Positions 26,054 through 35,453 of a stretch of 64,000 nucleotides of DNA are shown here, one piece after another. The translations under genes were made by a program, and so were the position numbers. This DNA comes from Halobacterium sp. DL1 (GTDB taxonomy: Archaea > Halobacteriota > Halobacteria > Halobacteriales > Halobacteriaceae). Where the stretch lies: positions 744,001 through 808,000 of the forward strand of contig CP007060.1 in NCBI GenBank assembly GCA_000230955.3. The letters run 5' to 3'. Numbering within the stretch: position 1 is the first letter of the stretch; each line of letters opens with the position of its first letter. The notes below the pieces were generated by a model, which was not told the origin of the DNA, ran no database searches, and saw only the letters and a program-made list of their open reading frames with translations.

Positions 26054-26884
26054 TCACCGCTCCAGTCGCGCACCGGCGGGGTGGATGCGGCAGGCCGCGG
26101 CGTCGTAGCCCGCGTCCGAGAGCCCCGTGCCGAGCGCGAACACCGTCCGCCCGAGCATCGCCATCGCCGCCTCCCCGCCCGCATCAGTGACCGCGTCGAC
26201 CGCTTCGGCCACCTGGCCGTCGAGCAGGGCCGCATCGCGGGCGAACCGCCGGGACGCTGCGAAGAACTCCGAGAGCGTCGGGTCCGCGCGCACGTCGACG
26301 AGCGCCCGCTCGCCCGCCTCGTCGAGGCGGTCCGTCTCGTCGCCGATGACCTCGCTCGTGGAGAGCGGGCCGAAGGAGGCGTACTCCACGCGCCCCGCCG
26401 CCGGGACGCCGTCGAGCGCGCCGAACGCCGGCGCGCCGGGTTCGACGCGGATGGGAACGCCGCCCCGCGCCTGCGCGACCACGTCGCCGAGTCCCGTGCC
26501 AGCCTCCACTTCGGCCGCGTGCGCGACGCCCACCAGGTCGTTCTCCGAGCGTCCCCGTCCGAAGGCGTGGTTCGCGGCGAGCGCTGTCCCGAGCGCCATC
26601 GCGCCGGAGACGCCGAAGCCGGCGCCCAGCGGGAGGTCGGTCTCCGCGGACACCGCTGCTGACGCGTCCAGCGCGTCCAGCACTCGCGTGACGCTCTCCA
26701 CGTCGAGTTCCCGGCCGTTCAGCCGGACCGTCGTCTCGTCGGCCGGTTCGACCCGCGTCCTCACGCCGTCCGACAGCGTCAGGCCGGCGCCACGCGACCC
26801 CGCCCGCAGCGGGTCCTCGGCCCGGTGGACGCTGAACAGCCCCGTGACGTGACCCGGCACGAACGCAACACCGTCGTCGCTCAT
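26054..26884 (-). CDS. Pantoate kinase (GHMP family)
   Basis: This 276-residue GHMP kinase has the ATP-binding motif PLGAGFGVSGA (residues 85-95) and the N-terminal VAFVPGHVTGLFSVH characteristic of archaeal pantoate kinases. It phosphorylates pantoate as the first archaeal-specific step to CoA; the next enzyme is encoded just downstream. A TATA-like CCTTAATTC (26908-26916) sits about 27 nt upstream. Confidence 0.92.
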   Translation of the reverse strand: MSDDGVAFVPGHVTGLFSVHRAEDPLRAGSRGAGLTLSDGVRTRVEPADETTVRLNGRELDVESVTRVLDALDASAAVSAETDLPLGAGFGVSGAMALGTALAANHAFGRGRSENDLVGVAHAAEVEAGTGLGDVVAQARGGVPIRVEPGAPAFGALDGVPAAGRVEYASFGPLSTSEVIGDETDRLDEAGERALVDVRADPTLSEFFAASRRFARDAALLDGQVAEAVDAVTDAGGEAAMAMLGRTVFALGTGLSDAGYDAAACRIHPAGARLER

Positions 26885-26922
26885 CGTCTCCCACTCGGGA
26901 GCGGGGTGAATTAAGGGTTGTA

Positions 26923-27513
26923 CTATTCGCTCGGTCGGTCGTCGGGGTCCGGCTTGTCCCAGTCGTCCTTCTCGAACTCCGTCTCGTCGGCGAGCGTCAC
27001 GCCCGCTCGCGGGTGCTGGTCGGCGTCAGCGACCAGCGTCCCGTCCGCCCGCAGGTCCTTCAGTTCCTGCCTGGCGTCCTCGCGGCTCCGGTCGCTGAGG
27101 ACGGCCGCCGCCTCCAGCAGGTCGTCCTTCGAGACGCCCGAGGACGCCGCGCTGTTCGGCGGGTGCTCCGTCTCGTTGATCACCTGAACGTACTTCGCCA
27201 GAGAGTCCCCGGGGGCGAGTCTCTCGTGCCACTCCGGCGGGTAGCCGCTCACCCGCCCGTCGCCGACCTCGTACAGCGCCGCCTGTTCCGCCCCCTCGCG
27301 GTCGTCCGCGAGGTGGTCCTCGAGTTCCCTGCGCATCTCCGCGGCGTCCACGGAGCCCTCCGCGTCCAGTTCGTCGACGTAGTCCTCCACGACCGAGCGG
27401 GGAACCCCCTGCCCCGTGCCGTGGTGTTTCTCGACGAGCTTGACGAGCTTCCCGGCGAGCAGCTTGTCGCCCCGGTTGGCCGCCTCCTCGATGACTGGGT
27501 CGTCGTGCTCCAT
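26923..27513 (-). CDS. Conserved-looking haloarchaeal hypothetical protein
   Basis: This 196-residue protein is strongly acidic and has no membrane segment. It contains predicted helices with DDPVIEEAANRGDKLLAGKLVKLVEKHH and a later block, KDDLLEAAAVLSDRSREDARQELKDL (both shown in part), that could be a winged-helix or UBA-like fold. I do not recognise a family. The ATG at 27513 is preceded by a TATA-like A/T stretch near 27537. It lies between the CoA genes and a reductase, with no functional clue. Confidence 0.5.
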   Translation of the reverse strand: MEHDDPVIEEAANRGDKLLAGKLVKLVEKHHGTGQGVPRSVVEDYVDELDAEGSVDAAEMRRELEDHLADDREGAEQAALYEVGDGRVSGYPPEWHERLAPGDSLAKYVQVINETEHPPNSAASSGVSKDDLLEAAAVLSDRSREDARQELKDLRADGTLVADADQHPRAGVTLADETEFEKDDWDKPDPDDRPSE

Positions 27514-27579
27514 ATCGGCGCTACGTCGCGCCCACTGAAAAGCCGCTAGTCGCCCTGTAGCTAGCTGGTCGCTACCGCG

Positions 27580-28971
27580 TCAGATTCCGGTCGGCGCCAC
27601 GTCGCAGGCGTCCCGGAACGCCCCCTGGACGACCTCCGAGAGCGCCGGGTGGACGTGGATGGTCTCGGCGATTCCACGGGCGTCCGCGCCCGCCGCAACG
27701 GCCGTGCTCACCTCGTGGATGAGCGTCGAGGCATCCGGGCCTACGACGTGGACGCCCAGCACCTCGTCGTCCTGGCCGACGAGGACCTTCGCGAAGCCGT
27801 GGTCGGCCTGCATCGCGGACCCCAGCGGGACGTCGTCGTACTCACGGGTACCGACGGTGTACGCTACCCCCTCGTCGAGTTTCGATTCCGGCTTTCCCAG
27901 GCTCGCCAGCTGCGGGGAGCCGAAGATGGCGTGGGCCATTCCGGGGTACTCCACGGGCTCGTGGTTCCCGCGGATGGCGTTCTCGACGACGTACTCGCCC
28001 TCCTTGTCGCCGGAGTGTTTGAACATGTAGTTGCCCGCGACGTCGCCGATGGCCCAGACCCCGTCGACGGACGTCTCGAGGTAGTCGTCGGTTTCCACGA
28101 ACCCCTTCTCGTCCGTCTCGATGCCCGCGGCGTCCACGTCCCACGTGTCGGAGTTGGGCTGCCGGCCTGTGGCGACGAGCACCTCGTCGCCGCGCACGGA
28201 GATCTCCTCGCCGTCCTCGGACTCCGCACTGACGACCACCTCGCCGGAGTCCGCAGCGAGTTCGGACGCACTGTAGCCGAGGCGGAGGTCGTGGCGATCC
28301 CGGTAGGCGTCGGTGAGGCGCTCGGCGGCGTCCCGGTCCTCGTGGTGGACGAGCAGGTCGCCGTGCCCGACGACGGTGACGTCGGTCCCCATCTGGCCGA
28401 AGAAGTGCGCCAGTTCGACGGCGATGTAGCCGCCGCCGACCACGACGAGTCGGTCCGGGCGCTCCTCGAGGCGGAGCGCCTCGTCGCTCGTGAGGAAGTC
28501 AACCTTGTCGGTGCCGTCGATGCTGTCCGGAACTCGGGGTCGTGAACCGCCAGCGAGCACGATGCGGTCGCTCGTCAGCCGTTCGGTGCCGTCCCCGGTG
28601 TCGACTTCGACGGCGTGCTCGTCGACGAACCGGCCCTCCGTCTGGTAGAACGTCAGCCGGTCGTGCTCGCGGGCCTGTTCGGCTTTCGCCTCGGCCTCCT
28701 CGGTGACCGTCTCGGTGACGTTCTGCACGATGTCAGCGAACGCGATGTCGTTCAGCGTCGCGTCCACGCCGAACTCGTCGGCCCGCCGCACCGTCTCGAC
28801 GATGTCCGCGTGGTGGATGAGCCGCTTCGAGGGGTTGCAGCCCCGGTTCAGACAGGTCCCGCCGAGTTTGTCGCGTTCGACGATAGCCACGTCGAGGCCC
28901 TCCTCGACGGCCGCGCTCGCGACGACGTTCCCCGTCCCACCGCCGAGCACGATGAGGTCGAACTCCGGCAT
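27580..28971 (-). CDS. Class I flavin disulfide reductase (mycothione/bis-gamma-glutamylcystine reductase-like)
   Basis: The ATG at 28971 gives 463 residues. The open frame beyond it to 30318 is antisense to another gene and is rejected. It has an FAD-binding LIVLGGGTGN, redox-active Cys40 and Cys45 in GGTCLNRGCNP, a second nucleotide-binding LVVVGGGYIAVELAHFF and the His-441 HPALSE proton-shuttle motif. The family includes dihydrolipoyl dehydrogenase, mercuric reductase, mycothione reductase and the haloarchaeal bis-gamma-glutamylcystine reductase. The GGGTGN start and the NPSKR after Cys45 fit the last two better than dihydrolipoyl dehydrogenase, and no lipoamide complex genes are nearby. 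The exact substrate is unproven. Confidence 0.85.
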   Translation of the reverse strand: MPEFDLIVLGGGTGNVVASAAVEEGLDVAIVERDKLGGTCLNRGCNPSKRLIHHADIVETVRRADEFGVDATLNDIAFADIVQNVTETVTEEAEAKAEQAREHDRLTFYQTEGRFVDEHAVEVDTGDGTERLTSDRIVLAGGSRPRVPDSIDGTDKVDFLTSDEALRLEERPDRLVVVGGGYIAVELAHFFGQMGTDVTVVGHGDLLVHHEDRDAAERLTDAYRDRHDLRLGYSASELAADSGEVVVSAESEDGEEISVRGDEVLVATGRQPNSDTWDVDAAGIETDEKGFVETDDYLETSVDGVWAIGDVAGNYMFKHSGDKEGEYVVENAIRGNHEPVEYPGMAHAIFGSPQLASLGKPESKLDEGVAYTVGTREYDDVPLGSAMQADHGFAKVLVGQDDEVLGVHVVGPDASTLIHEVSTAVAAGADARGIAETIHVHPALSEVVQGAFRDACDVAPTGI

Positions 28972-29133
28972 ACCTAGTTCGTGGGGACTCCGGCGAAAAA
29001 GCGTAGTGGCGAGGTGGTGGTTCGACGGTCGAGCGCTCCCGTCGACAAGGTCCACGGCTTGCCCGCGTGACTCGGTCGGACTCGCCGAGTAGCTGTCAGG
29101 TAGACTTACACTGGACACTCGACAACTGTCTGT

Positions 29134-30312
29134 ATGACCCGAGACCGGACGGTGTTGCTCGCGGGCCTGGGGGGCGTGGGGTACGAGGCGCTGCAGATTC
29201 TCTGTGGCGACCCGGTCGTCGACGAGGTCGTCGCGACGGACGTCCTCGCCGGCGTCGGTCAGACGAGGACGAACACGGCCCGGTACCAGGCGCTCCAGCG
29301 CGGTCGGAACCCGAACGTGGAGTTCGAGACGCTGGACCTCCTGGACGTCGACGCGACCGCCGCGCTGCTGGAGGACGTCGAGCCGGACGTCGTCCTGACG
29401 GCCGCGACGCTGCTCCGCTACTCGCCGTTCGAGGAACTCCCCGACGAGCAGCGCGAGAAACTCATCGGGTTCACGTCGACCGGCCCGGGCTACGCCTGCA
29501 TCGTCCCCGGACAGATTCCCCTCGCCTACAACCTGCTGCGAGCGACCGAGAAAGCCGACGTTCGGGAACCGGCCGTTGTGAACGTCTCCATGCCCGACGT
29601 CGTCAACCCCGCGCTGGCGGGAGCCGGCTACGAACCCCTCGTCGGCTCCGGGAACGTCGGCCACCTCGTCCCGCCGATCGAGCGCGTCGCGAGCGAGATC
29701 TACGACGTGCCGATGCCGGCGGTCTCGGCGTACGTCGTCGCCGGCCACTCGATCATTCACCCGATGCTGTTCTACGGGCACACCGGCGACGTACCGTTCT
29801 ACGTGAAGGTGCTCGTCGACGGGAAAGACGTCACCGAGGAGATCGACCTCGACGCGGAGTTCCAGTCCCGGAACCTCCCGTTCCCGAGCGAGCCGTCCGC
29901 CCGCGAAATCAGCATCATGACGGGAACCCACTCGGCGAGAATCGTCCGCGCGGTGCTCTCGGACGCAGGGACCCTGACGCACGCTCCCGGCCCGAACGGG
30001 ATGGAAGGCGGCTACCCGGTCCGCCTGGACCGCGACGGCGCAACCGTCGTCCTCCCGGACGGGATTTCGCTGCAGGAAGCGGAAGCGTTGAACCGGGAGA
30101 GCCTCCGCTACGACGGCGTGCAACGCATCGAGAGTGACGGCACGATAGTCTTCACGGACACCGCCCGGGACGCCATGGGCGACGTGCTCGGTGTCGACGT
30201 GCCGCGGGTCCATCCCGACGACGCACTCGACGTGACTGCGGAGATAATCCAGGGGTACCGGGACGTCGCCGCGGACTGCGGCATCGAACCGAAGCTCTCG
30301 GTCCACTGGTAG
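29134..30312 (+). CDS. Saccharopine dehydrogenase-like NAD(P)-binding protein
   Basis: This 392-residue protein has a Rossmann motif GLGGVGYEALQIL at residues 11-23 and a first domain that resembles saccharopine dehydrogenase-type NADP-binding proteins. The central region has PGYACIVPGQIPLAYNLLR and SGNVGHLVPPIERV and the later GHSIIHPMLFYGHTGDVPFYVKV. I know no close characterised relative and no substrate can be assigned. A TATA-like GACTTAC lies about 28 nt upstream of the ATG. It is divergent from the disulfide reductase gene. Confidence 0.7.
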   Translation: MTRDRTVLLAGLGGVGYEALQILCGDPVVDEVVATDVLAGVGQTRTNTARYQALQRGRNPNVEFETLDLLDVDATAALLEDVEPDVVLTAATLLRYSPFEELPDEQREKLIGFTSTGPGYACIVPGQIPLAYNLLRATEKADVREPAVVNVSMPDVVNPALAGAGYEPLVGSGNVGHLVPPIERVASEIYDVPMPAVSAYVVAGHSIIHPMLFYGHTGDVPFYVKVLVDGKDVTEEIDLDAEFQSRNLPFPSEPSAREISIMTGTHSARIVRAVLSDAGTLTHAPGPNGMEGGYPVRLDRDGATVVLPDGISLQEAEALNRESLRYDGVQRIESDGTIVFTDTARDAMGDVLGVDVPRVHPDDALDVTAEIIQGYRDVAADCGIEPKLSVHW

Positions 30313-30397
30313 GCCCAACGGACGCGGCTCCGGGGAGCGGATCAGCTACGGTAGTTCTGCAATAGTAAAGCAGTCTCCTCGCTCCCAGAGAAGTCGC

Positions 30398-31702
30398 CTA
30401 GGGGCTCAGACGCTGGCGGTCACGCGGGAAGAGGACGGCTTCCCGGATGTTGTCGAGGTCGAGCATCGTCATCACGAGGCGTTCGACGCCGTACGCCCAG
30501 CCGGCGTGGGGCGGCATCCCGTACTTGAACATCTTCGTGTAGTAGTCGAACTGGTCGGGGTCGAGGCCCTGCTGCTCGAAGCCGGCGACGAGTTCGGGGT
30601 AGCGGTGTTCGCGCTGCCCGCCGGAGACGAGTTCCATGCGCGGGTGCATCAGGTCGAACCCTTTCGAGAGGTCGGGGTCGTCGTCGTAGTTCTGGATGTA
30701 GAACGGCTTGATCTCCGCGGGCCAATCGGTGACGAAGTAGTGGCCGCCGACGTCGTCGCCGAGCGCCTTCTCGCCCTCGGTAGGGAGGTCGTCGCCCCAG
30801 ACCAGCTGCTCGTCGAGTTCACCCGTCGCATTGATGCGCTCGATGGCCTCCTCGTAGGTGAGCCGCGGGAAGTCGTCGGTGGGCGCCTCGAACTCCTCGG
30901 CGAGGCCTAGAATCTCGAGCTGGTCCTGGCAGTTCTCCTCGACGGCCTCGTAGGCCGCGCGGAGCGTGCCCTCGCAGACGTCCATCGCCTCCTCGTGGTC
31001 GATGAACGCGGACTCGAAGTCGATCATCGTGGCCTCGTTGAGGTGGCGGGGCGTGTTGTGCTCCTCGGCGCGGAAGATCGGGCCGATTTCGAAGACGCGC
31101 TCGAGGCCGGAGCCGACCATCAGCTGCTTGAACAGCTGCGGGCTCTGGTTCATGAACGCCTCGCGGCCGAAGTACGTGATGGGGAAGAGTTCGGTGCCGC
31201 CCTCCGTCCCGGTGGCGACGATCTTCGGCGTGTTGATCTCCGTGGAGCCGACCGACCGGAAGTACTCACGGACCGCGCGCAGCACTTCGGCGCGGATGTC
31301 GAAGACGGCCTTCGTCTCGTCGGTCCGCACGTCGAGCGTGCGGTTGTCGAGGCGCGTCGAGAGGTCGGCGTCGACCTTCCCGGAGGGGTCTAGCGGGAGC
31401 TGGGGGTCGGCCTCGGCGAGCACCTCGATGCTCTCGGGGACGACCTCGACGCCCGTCGGCGCGCGGTCCTCCTCCTCGACGTCGCCCGTGACCGAGACGA
31501 CGGACTCGCGGTGGACGTTCAGCCCGGTCTCGACGAGGTCGTCGTCCATCTCGTCCTTCTCGAACTTGACCTGGATCTTCCCGGACTTGTCCCGGAGGAT
31601 GAGGAACGCGATGCCGCCGAGGTCCCTGACTTCGTGGACCCAGCCGGCGACCGTCGCGTGGTCGCCCGGTTCGGCGTCCGCCGTGTACGTACGAGATTCC
31701 AT
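30398..31702 (-). CDS. aspS: Aspartyl-tRNA synthetase (archaeal type)
   Basis: The ATG at 31702 gives 434 residues (an upstream in-frame ATG at 31741 would only add a poor leader). There is an N-terminal OB-fold ([19 protein letters not shown]), class II motif 2 ([19 protein letters not shown]) and motif 3 ([11 protein letters not shown]). The absence of a GAD insertion is typical of the archaeal/eukaryotic form. It charges tRNA-Asp and, in archaea lacking asparaginyl-tRNA synthetase, may also charge tRNA-Asn. A TATA-like GTTTAAG lies 28 nt upstream. Confidence 0.93.
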   Translation of the reverse strand: MESRTYTADAEPGDHATVAGWVHEVRDLGGIAFLILRDKSGKIQVKFEKDEMDDDLVETGLNVHRESVVSVTGDVEEEDRAPTGVEVVPESIEVLAEADPQLPLDPSGKVDADLSTRLDNRTLDVRTDETKAVFDIRAEVLRAVREYFRSVGSTEINTPKIVATGTEGGTELFPITYFGREAFMNQSPQLFKQLMVGSGLERVFEIGPIFRAEEHNTPRHLNEATMIDFESAFIDHEEAMDVCEGTLRAAYEAVEENCQDQLEILGLAEEFEAPTDDFPRLTYEEAIERINATGELDEQLVWGDDLPTEGEKALGDDVGGHYFVTDWPAEIKPFYIQNYDDDPDLSKGFDLMHPRMELVSGGQREHRYPELVAGFEQQGLDPDQFDYYTKMFKYGMPPHAGWAYGVERLVMTMLDLDNIREAVLFPRDRQRLSP

Positions 31703-31726
31703 GCCTCCCGATTCACGAGGACTGGC

Positions 31727-31733
31727 CTTAAAC
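31727..31733 (-). promoter_or_regulatory. Probable TATA box for aspS
   Basis: GTTTAAG on the minus strand is centred about 28 nt upstream of the ATG at 31702, giving a leaderless transcript. Confidence 0.45.
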
Positions 31734-31789
31734 GACTTCATTTCCGGCGTGGAGCGGGCGGCCCGCGCGCCCGACCAACGGGAGGGCGC

Positions 31790-31935
31790 GGTTCGAGCGA
31801 GCGGGGAGAGCGTGGCCGAACGCGGTGAGGCCACGAGAACGCGAACGCCGTCTCCGTGAGCAGCGCGAGCGGACGCCCGGAAGCGTAGCGCTCTTCGGTC
31901 GACCAACGGAAGCTGTGAGCGAAACGAATCGCGAG
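31790..31935. repeat. Intergenic GAGCG-rich dispersed repeat
   Basis: The gap 31703-31954 holds the aspS promoter and then a GAGCGAGCG-rich segment in which GACCAACGG recurs (31773, 31901). Its composition matches the repeats near 18.3, 43.1 and 45.9 kb. No coding potential is evident. Confidence 0.45.
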
Positions 31936-31954
31936 CCGCCCCCGGCCCGGGGAC

Positions 31955-33214
31955 TCAGTCGTGTGGCTGGGTCAGCCCCGGGGCCGGGTCCTTCTCGCCG
32001 GCGTCGTGGAGGTGGCAGGCCGCGGGGTGGCCGGTGCCGGTCTCCTGTAGTTCGGGTTCCCGCTGCTCGCAGACCGTCGCGAACGCTTCGCGGAGTCGGT
32101 CGGCCGCGGCGTCCACGTCGCCGGCCACCGCGTCGTCGACAGCCGCCGCGAGCACTGCCTCCGCGTCGGGGTCCGGGAGCGCCCGCGGGAGGTCGAACTC
32201 GGCCCGGACGTCTGTCCCGTCGTCCAGGGCCTCGGCGTCCACGTCACCGTTCTCGGCGGCCAGCCGGAAGTCCAGCACCTGCCGGAACGAGCCCTCCGGG
32301 AAGTCGTACGCCGCCGGCGGGACGACGTGCGGGCAGCGCGGGTGGAACGAGCAGCCAGCGGGCGGGTTCGACGGGTCGGGAACGTCGCCGGTGAGTTCGA
32401 CGGCGTCCCCGCGCTTGCGGGGGTCCGGGTCGGGAATCGACGCCAGCAGCGCCTCCGTGTACGGGTGCTGGGGGTTCTCGAACAGCTCCTCGGTCGGCCC
32501 CATCTCGACCATCTCGCCGAGGTACATCACGCCGACGCGGTCACACACCTGCCGCACGACGCCGAGGTCGTGGCTGATGAGCAGCATCGACAGGTCGAGT
32601 TCCGCCTGCAGGTCGTCGAGCAGCGAGAGAATCTCGGCCTGCACGCTCACGTCGAGCGCGCTCACCGGCTCGTCAGCGACCAGCAGGTCGGGGTTGAGGA
32701 TGAGCGCCCGGGCGAGCGCGATGCGCTGTTTCTGTCCGCCGGAGAACTCGTGAGGATAGCGGTCGGCGTCGTTCGCCGAGAGGCCGACGCGCTCCAGCAG
32801 GTCGGCGACGATCTCCTGTTGGCGCTCCTCGTCGCGGAGGCCGTGGATGCCCAGCGGCTCCGCGACGGACTCGCCGACGGTCATCCGCGGGTCGAACGCA
32901 GAGTTTGGGTCCTGGAACACCATCTGGGCGCGCCGCCGGAACTCCGTCTCATCGTCGTCGCCGTACTCCGTGATGTCCTCGCCCTCGAAGTACACCTCGC
33001 CGCCGGTCGGCTCCTCGAGGCGGAGCAGGCTGGTCGCCGTCGTCGACTTCCCGCAGCCCGACTCACCGACGAGGCCGACCGTCTCGCCCTCGCGGACCTC
33101 GAAGCTCACGCCGTCGACGGCCTTCACGTGGCCGGTGACGCGGCGCAGAATCCCCGAACGCACGGGGTAGTGTTTCTCCAGGTCCCGCACAGAGAGGATG
33201 GCGTCGTCAGTCAT
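31955..33214 (-). CDS. dppF: Dipeptide/oligopeptide ABC transporter ATP-binding protein (DppF/OppF type)
   Basis: This 419-residue ATPase has Walker A GESGCGKST at 50-58, a FSGGQKQRI signature, Walker B LLVADEP (with A for L/I/V) and the C-terminal oligo_HPY Cys pattern CSFHPRCPH. In the usual protein that pattern ends about 30 residues later with a second Cys block. Here an acidic insertion of about 80 residues (DVDAEALDDGTDVRAEF and onward) separates it from CEQREPELQETG and ACHL. It overlaps the dppD gene by 8 nt. It energises the permeases encoded next to it. Confidence 0.9.
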   Translation of the reverse strand: MTDDAILSVRDLEKHYPVRSGILRRVTGHVKAVDGVSFEVREGETVGLVGESGCGKSTTATSLLRLEEPTGGEVYFEGEDITEYGDDDETEFRRRAQMVFQDPNSAFDPRMTVGESVAEPLGIHGLRDEERQQEIVADLLERVGLSANDADRYPHEFSGGQKQRIALARALILNPDLLVADEPVSALDVSVQAEILSLLDDLQAELDLSMLLISHDLGVVRQVCDRVGVMYLGEMVEMGPTEELFENPQHPYTEALLASIPDPDPRKRGDAVELTGDVPDPSNPPAGCSFHPRCPHVVPPAAYDFPEGSFRQVLDFRLAAENGDVDAEALDDGTDVRAEFDLPRALPDPDAEAVLAAAVDDAVAGDVDAAADRLREAFATVCEQREPELQETGTGHPAACHLHDAGEKDPAPGLTQPHD

Positions 33215-34211
33215 CGTCCACCTCCATGGCCCGCGGCACCTCGTGGTCCGACCCGTACAGCACGCAGGAGACGTCGTGCTCGCCGCCGACGTCCTCGAAG
33301 GCAGGCTGGTCGCCCTCCTCGCAAGCGGGTTCGGCGTGAGGACAGCGCGGGTGGAACCGACAGCCCTCCGGCGGGTCCGTCGGGTCCGGGAGGGTGCCGC
33401 CGATGGTCTCCAGCGCCCGCCCGCGACCGGGCAGGCAGTTGAGCAGCGCCTTCGTGTACGGGTGCGAGGGGTTCTCGAACACCTGGTAGACGTCGCCCGT
33501 CTCCATCACCTTCCCCGCGTACATCACGACGACGCGGTCGGCTATCTCCGCGACGACGCCGAGGTCGTGGGTGACGAACACCATCGCCATCCCGCGCTCG
33601 TCCTGCAGGTCGTCGAGCAGGCGCAGCACCTGGGCCTGGATGGTGACGTCGAGCGCAGTGGTCGGTTCGTCGGCGATGAGGAGGTCGGGGTCGCAGGCGA
33701 GCGCCATCGCGATGACGACGCGCTGTTTCATCCCGCCGGAGAACTGGTGGGGGTAGTCGTCGATGCGCTCCTCGACGTCGCCGATGCCGACGCGGTCGAG
33801 CAGCTCGATGGCGCGCTCGCGGGCGACGGACTTCGGCACGTCGCGGTGGAGGCGGATGGCCTCGACCAGCTGGTCACCGACGGTGTAGACTGGGTCGAGG
33901 GCGCCCTGGGGGTTCTGGAAGACGTGGCCGATGCGGCAGCCGCGGTACGCCTCGAGCTCCCTCGAGGAGAGGGCCGCGAGGTTCTCGCCGTCGAAGTCCA
34001 CCTCGCCGCCCGTGATCTCCCCGGGCGGCGTCGGGATGAGCTTCGTGATGGACTCGCAGGCGACCGTCTTGCCCGAACCCGACTCGCCGACGAGACAGAC
34101 CGTCTCGCCGGGTTCGACGTCGAAGCTCACGCCGTCGACGGCGCGGACGGTCCCGTCCTCGGTGTCGAACTGGATGTGCAGGTCGCGGACGGAGAGCAGC
34201 GGGTCCCCCAT
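33207..34211 (-). CDS. dppD: Dipeptide/oligopeptide ABC transporter ATP-binding protein (DppD/OppD type)
   Basis: This 334-residue ATPase has Walker A GESGSGKT (42-49), signature FSGGMKQRV, Walker B LLIADEP and a C-terminal CRFHPRCPHAEPACE pattern typical of the oligo_HPY domain. It begins immediately after the dppC stop (34212) in the minus-strand operon dppC-dppD-dppF. Confidence 0.92.
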   Translation of the reverse strand: MGDPLLSVRDLHIQFDTEDGTVRAVDGVSFDVEPGETVCLVGESGSGKTVACESITKLIPTPPGEITGGEVDFDGENLAALSSRELEAYRGCRIGHVFQNPQGALDPVYTVGDQLVEAIRLHRDVPKSVARERAIELLDRVGIGDVEERIDDYPHQFSGGMKQRVVIAMALACDPDLLIADEPTTALDVTIQAQVLRLLDDLQDERGMAMVFVTHDLGVVAEIADRVVVMYAGKVMETGDVYQVFENPSHPYTKALLNCLPGRGRALETIGGTLPDPTDPPEGCRFHPRCPHAEPACEEGDQPAFEDVGGEHDVSCVLYGSDHEVPRAMEVDDD

Positions 34212-35384
34212 CTACGCCACCCCCTCGTGCGGGTCGAGTACGTCGCGGACGACGTCCCCGAAGACGTTGAACGAGAGCACAGTGAGCACCAGGAACGCGG
34301 TGACGCCGGCGGCGACCCACCACCCCATCCCGAACGGCGGGAGCGACCGCCGGAGGATGCCGCCCAGCGAGCGCAGCCGGACGGTGTTCAACTGGAGGTA
34401 CGCCAGCAGCACCTGCACGAGGATGAGCAGTGGAATCTGGCGGGTGAGCGCGGTGACGACCGTCGCCGTCGAGTTCGGGACCAGGTGTCGCCTGATGACG
34501 TGGAGGTCGCTCGCGCCGGCGCTCCGGGCGGCCCGGACGTAGCCCGACTCCCGGCGCTCGAGGGTCTCGCTGCGGACGAGGCGGGCGATGCCGCCCCAGT
34601 TCAGCAGGCCGAAGATGAGCGCGAGGGTGAACAGTCCCTTCCCGAGGTACATCGTCGCGACGATGATGTAGACGACGATGGCGGGGATGGTCTGCTGGAC
34701 GTCGACGTACCGCATCAGCACGTCGTCGACCCAGCCGCCGAAGTAGCCGGCTGTGGTGCCGACCGCGGTCGCGACGACGACCATGATCATCGCGGCGGCG
34801 ATGGAGAGTTTCAGCGCGATGTGCGCGCCGTACATGATGACGTTCACCATGTCCTCGCCGACGCTCGTGGTGCCCAGCGGGTACTGCCAGGAACCGTGGC
34901 AGACGCCCTCGGTCACCCGACCGACGCAGTCGACGCCAGCGTTGCTGGCGATGCCGATGCTCGTGAACACGGGCGGCTGGTAGTCGGCGTAGAAGTCGAC
35001 CCGTGGCATTCCGAGGAGTTCCGGGCCGACGAGCCCGAGCACGCCGAACGCAGCGATCCAGGCGGCGCTCGCGACCCCGGCGGGCCGCCGGAGGAACGCC
35101 CGGACCGTGCCGCTGGACTGGTCGGCGTTGGCGGCTAACGGGACGACGGCGTACCGGACGAACAGGACGCACGTGAGGAAGAACAGCCAGTCCATCCGGT
35201 TCAGGATCCACGTGTCGACGATGGCACCCGACACCATCGTGTAGTCGTAGACGAAGAGGGCGGCGAGGCCGGCGAGCGCCGCGACGAAGCCGACCGTCCG
35301 CGGTCTGACGTCGAGGGCACTCCTCTGTCGGTCACTCCAGTCGATACTGGTGAACAGCGGGGACTCGTGCTGCTTGGAGGGCAT
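34212..35384 (-). CDS. dppC: Dipeptide/oligopeptide ABC transporter permease (DppC type)
   Basis: This 390-residue permease has a binding-protein-dependent transport core (MetI-like) in its second half, with the EAA-like loop ESGYVRAARSAGASDLHVIRRH. It is longer than the usual 290-300 residues because two extra hydrophobic segments lie before the core (residues about 35-75). The gene is divergent from the DppB-type permeases. No substrate-binding protein gene is in this locus. Confidence 0.9.
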   Translation of the reverse strand: MPSKQHESPLFTSIDWSDRQRSALDVRPRTVGFVAALAGLAALFVYDYTMVSGAIVDTWILNRMDWLFFLTCVLFVRYAVVPLAANADQSSGTVRAFLRRPAGVASAAWIAAFGVLGLVGPELLGMPRVDFYADYQPPVFTSIGIASNAGVDCVGRVTEGVCHGSWQYPLGTTSVGEDMVNVIMYGAHIALKLSIAAAMIMVVVATAVGTTAGYFGGWVDDVLMRYVDVQQTIPAIVVYIIVATMYLGKGLFTLALIFGLLNWGGIARLVRSETLERRESGYVRAARSAGASDLHVIRRHLVPNSTATVVTALTRQIPLLILVQVLLAYLQLNTVRLRSLGGILRRSLPPFGMGWWVAAGVTAFLVLTVLSFNVFGDVVRDVLDPHEGVA

Positions 35385-35416
35385 GCGTGAGCTCGTTCAG
35401 TCGGTTTGAAACAAAC

Positions 35417-35426
35417 TTTTATAAAA
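35417..35426. promoter_or_regulatory. Palindromic TATA box shared by divergent promoters
   Basis: TTTTATAAAA is a perfect 10-bp palindrome between dppC (start 35384) and the plus-strand reading frames. It is about 37 nt upstream of the dppC ATG and 32 nt upstream of an ATG at 35454, so one box could serve both directions. Confidence 0.45.
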
Positions 35427-35453
35427 CTTTGCGGAGGATGCGCACACGAAGCG

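Noticed and set aside
28972-30318. Upstream extension of the disulfide reductase frame to 912 codons
   Set aside because: Antisense to the saccharopine-like gene and lacks motifs; the FAD motif begins right after ATG 28971.
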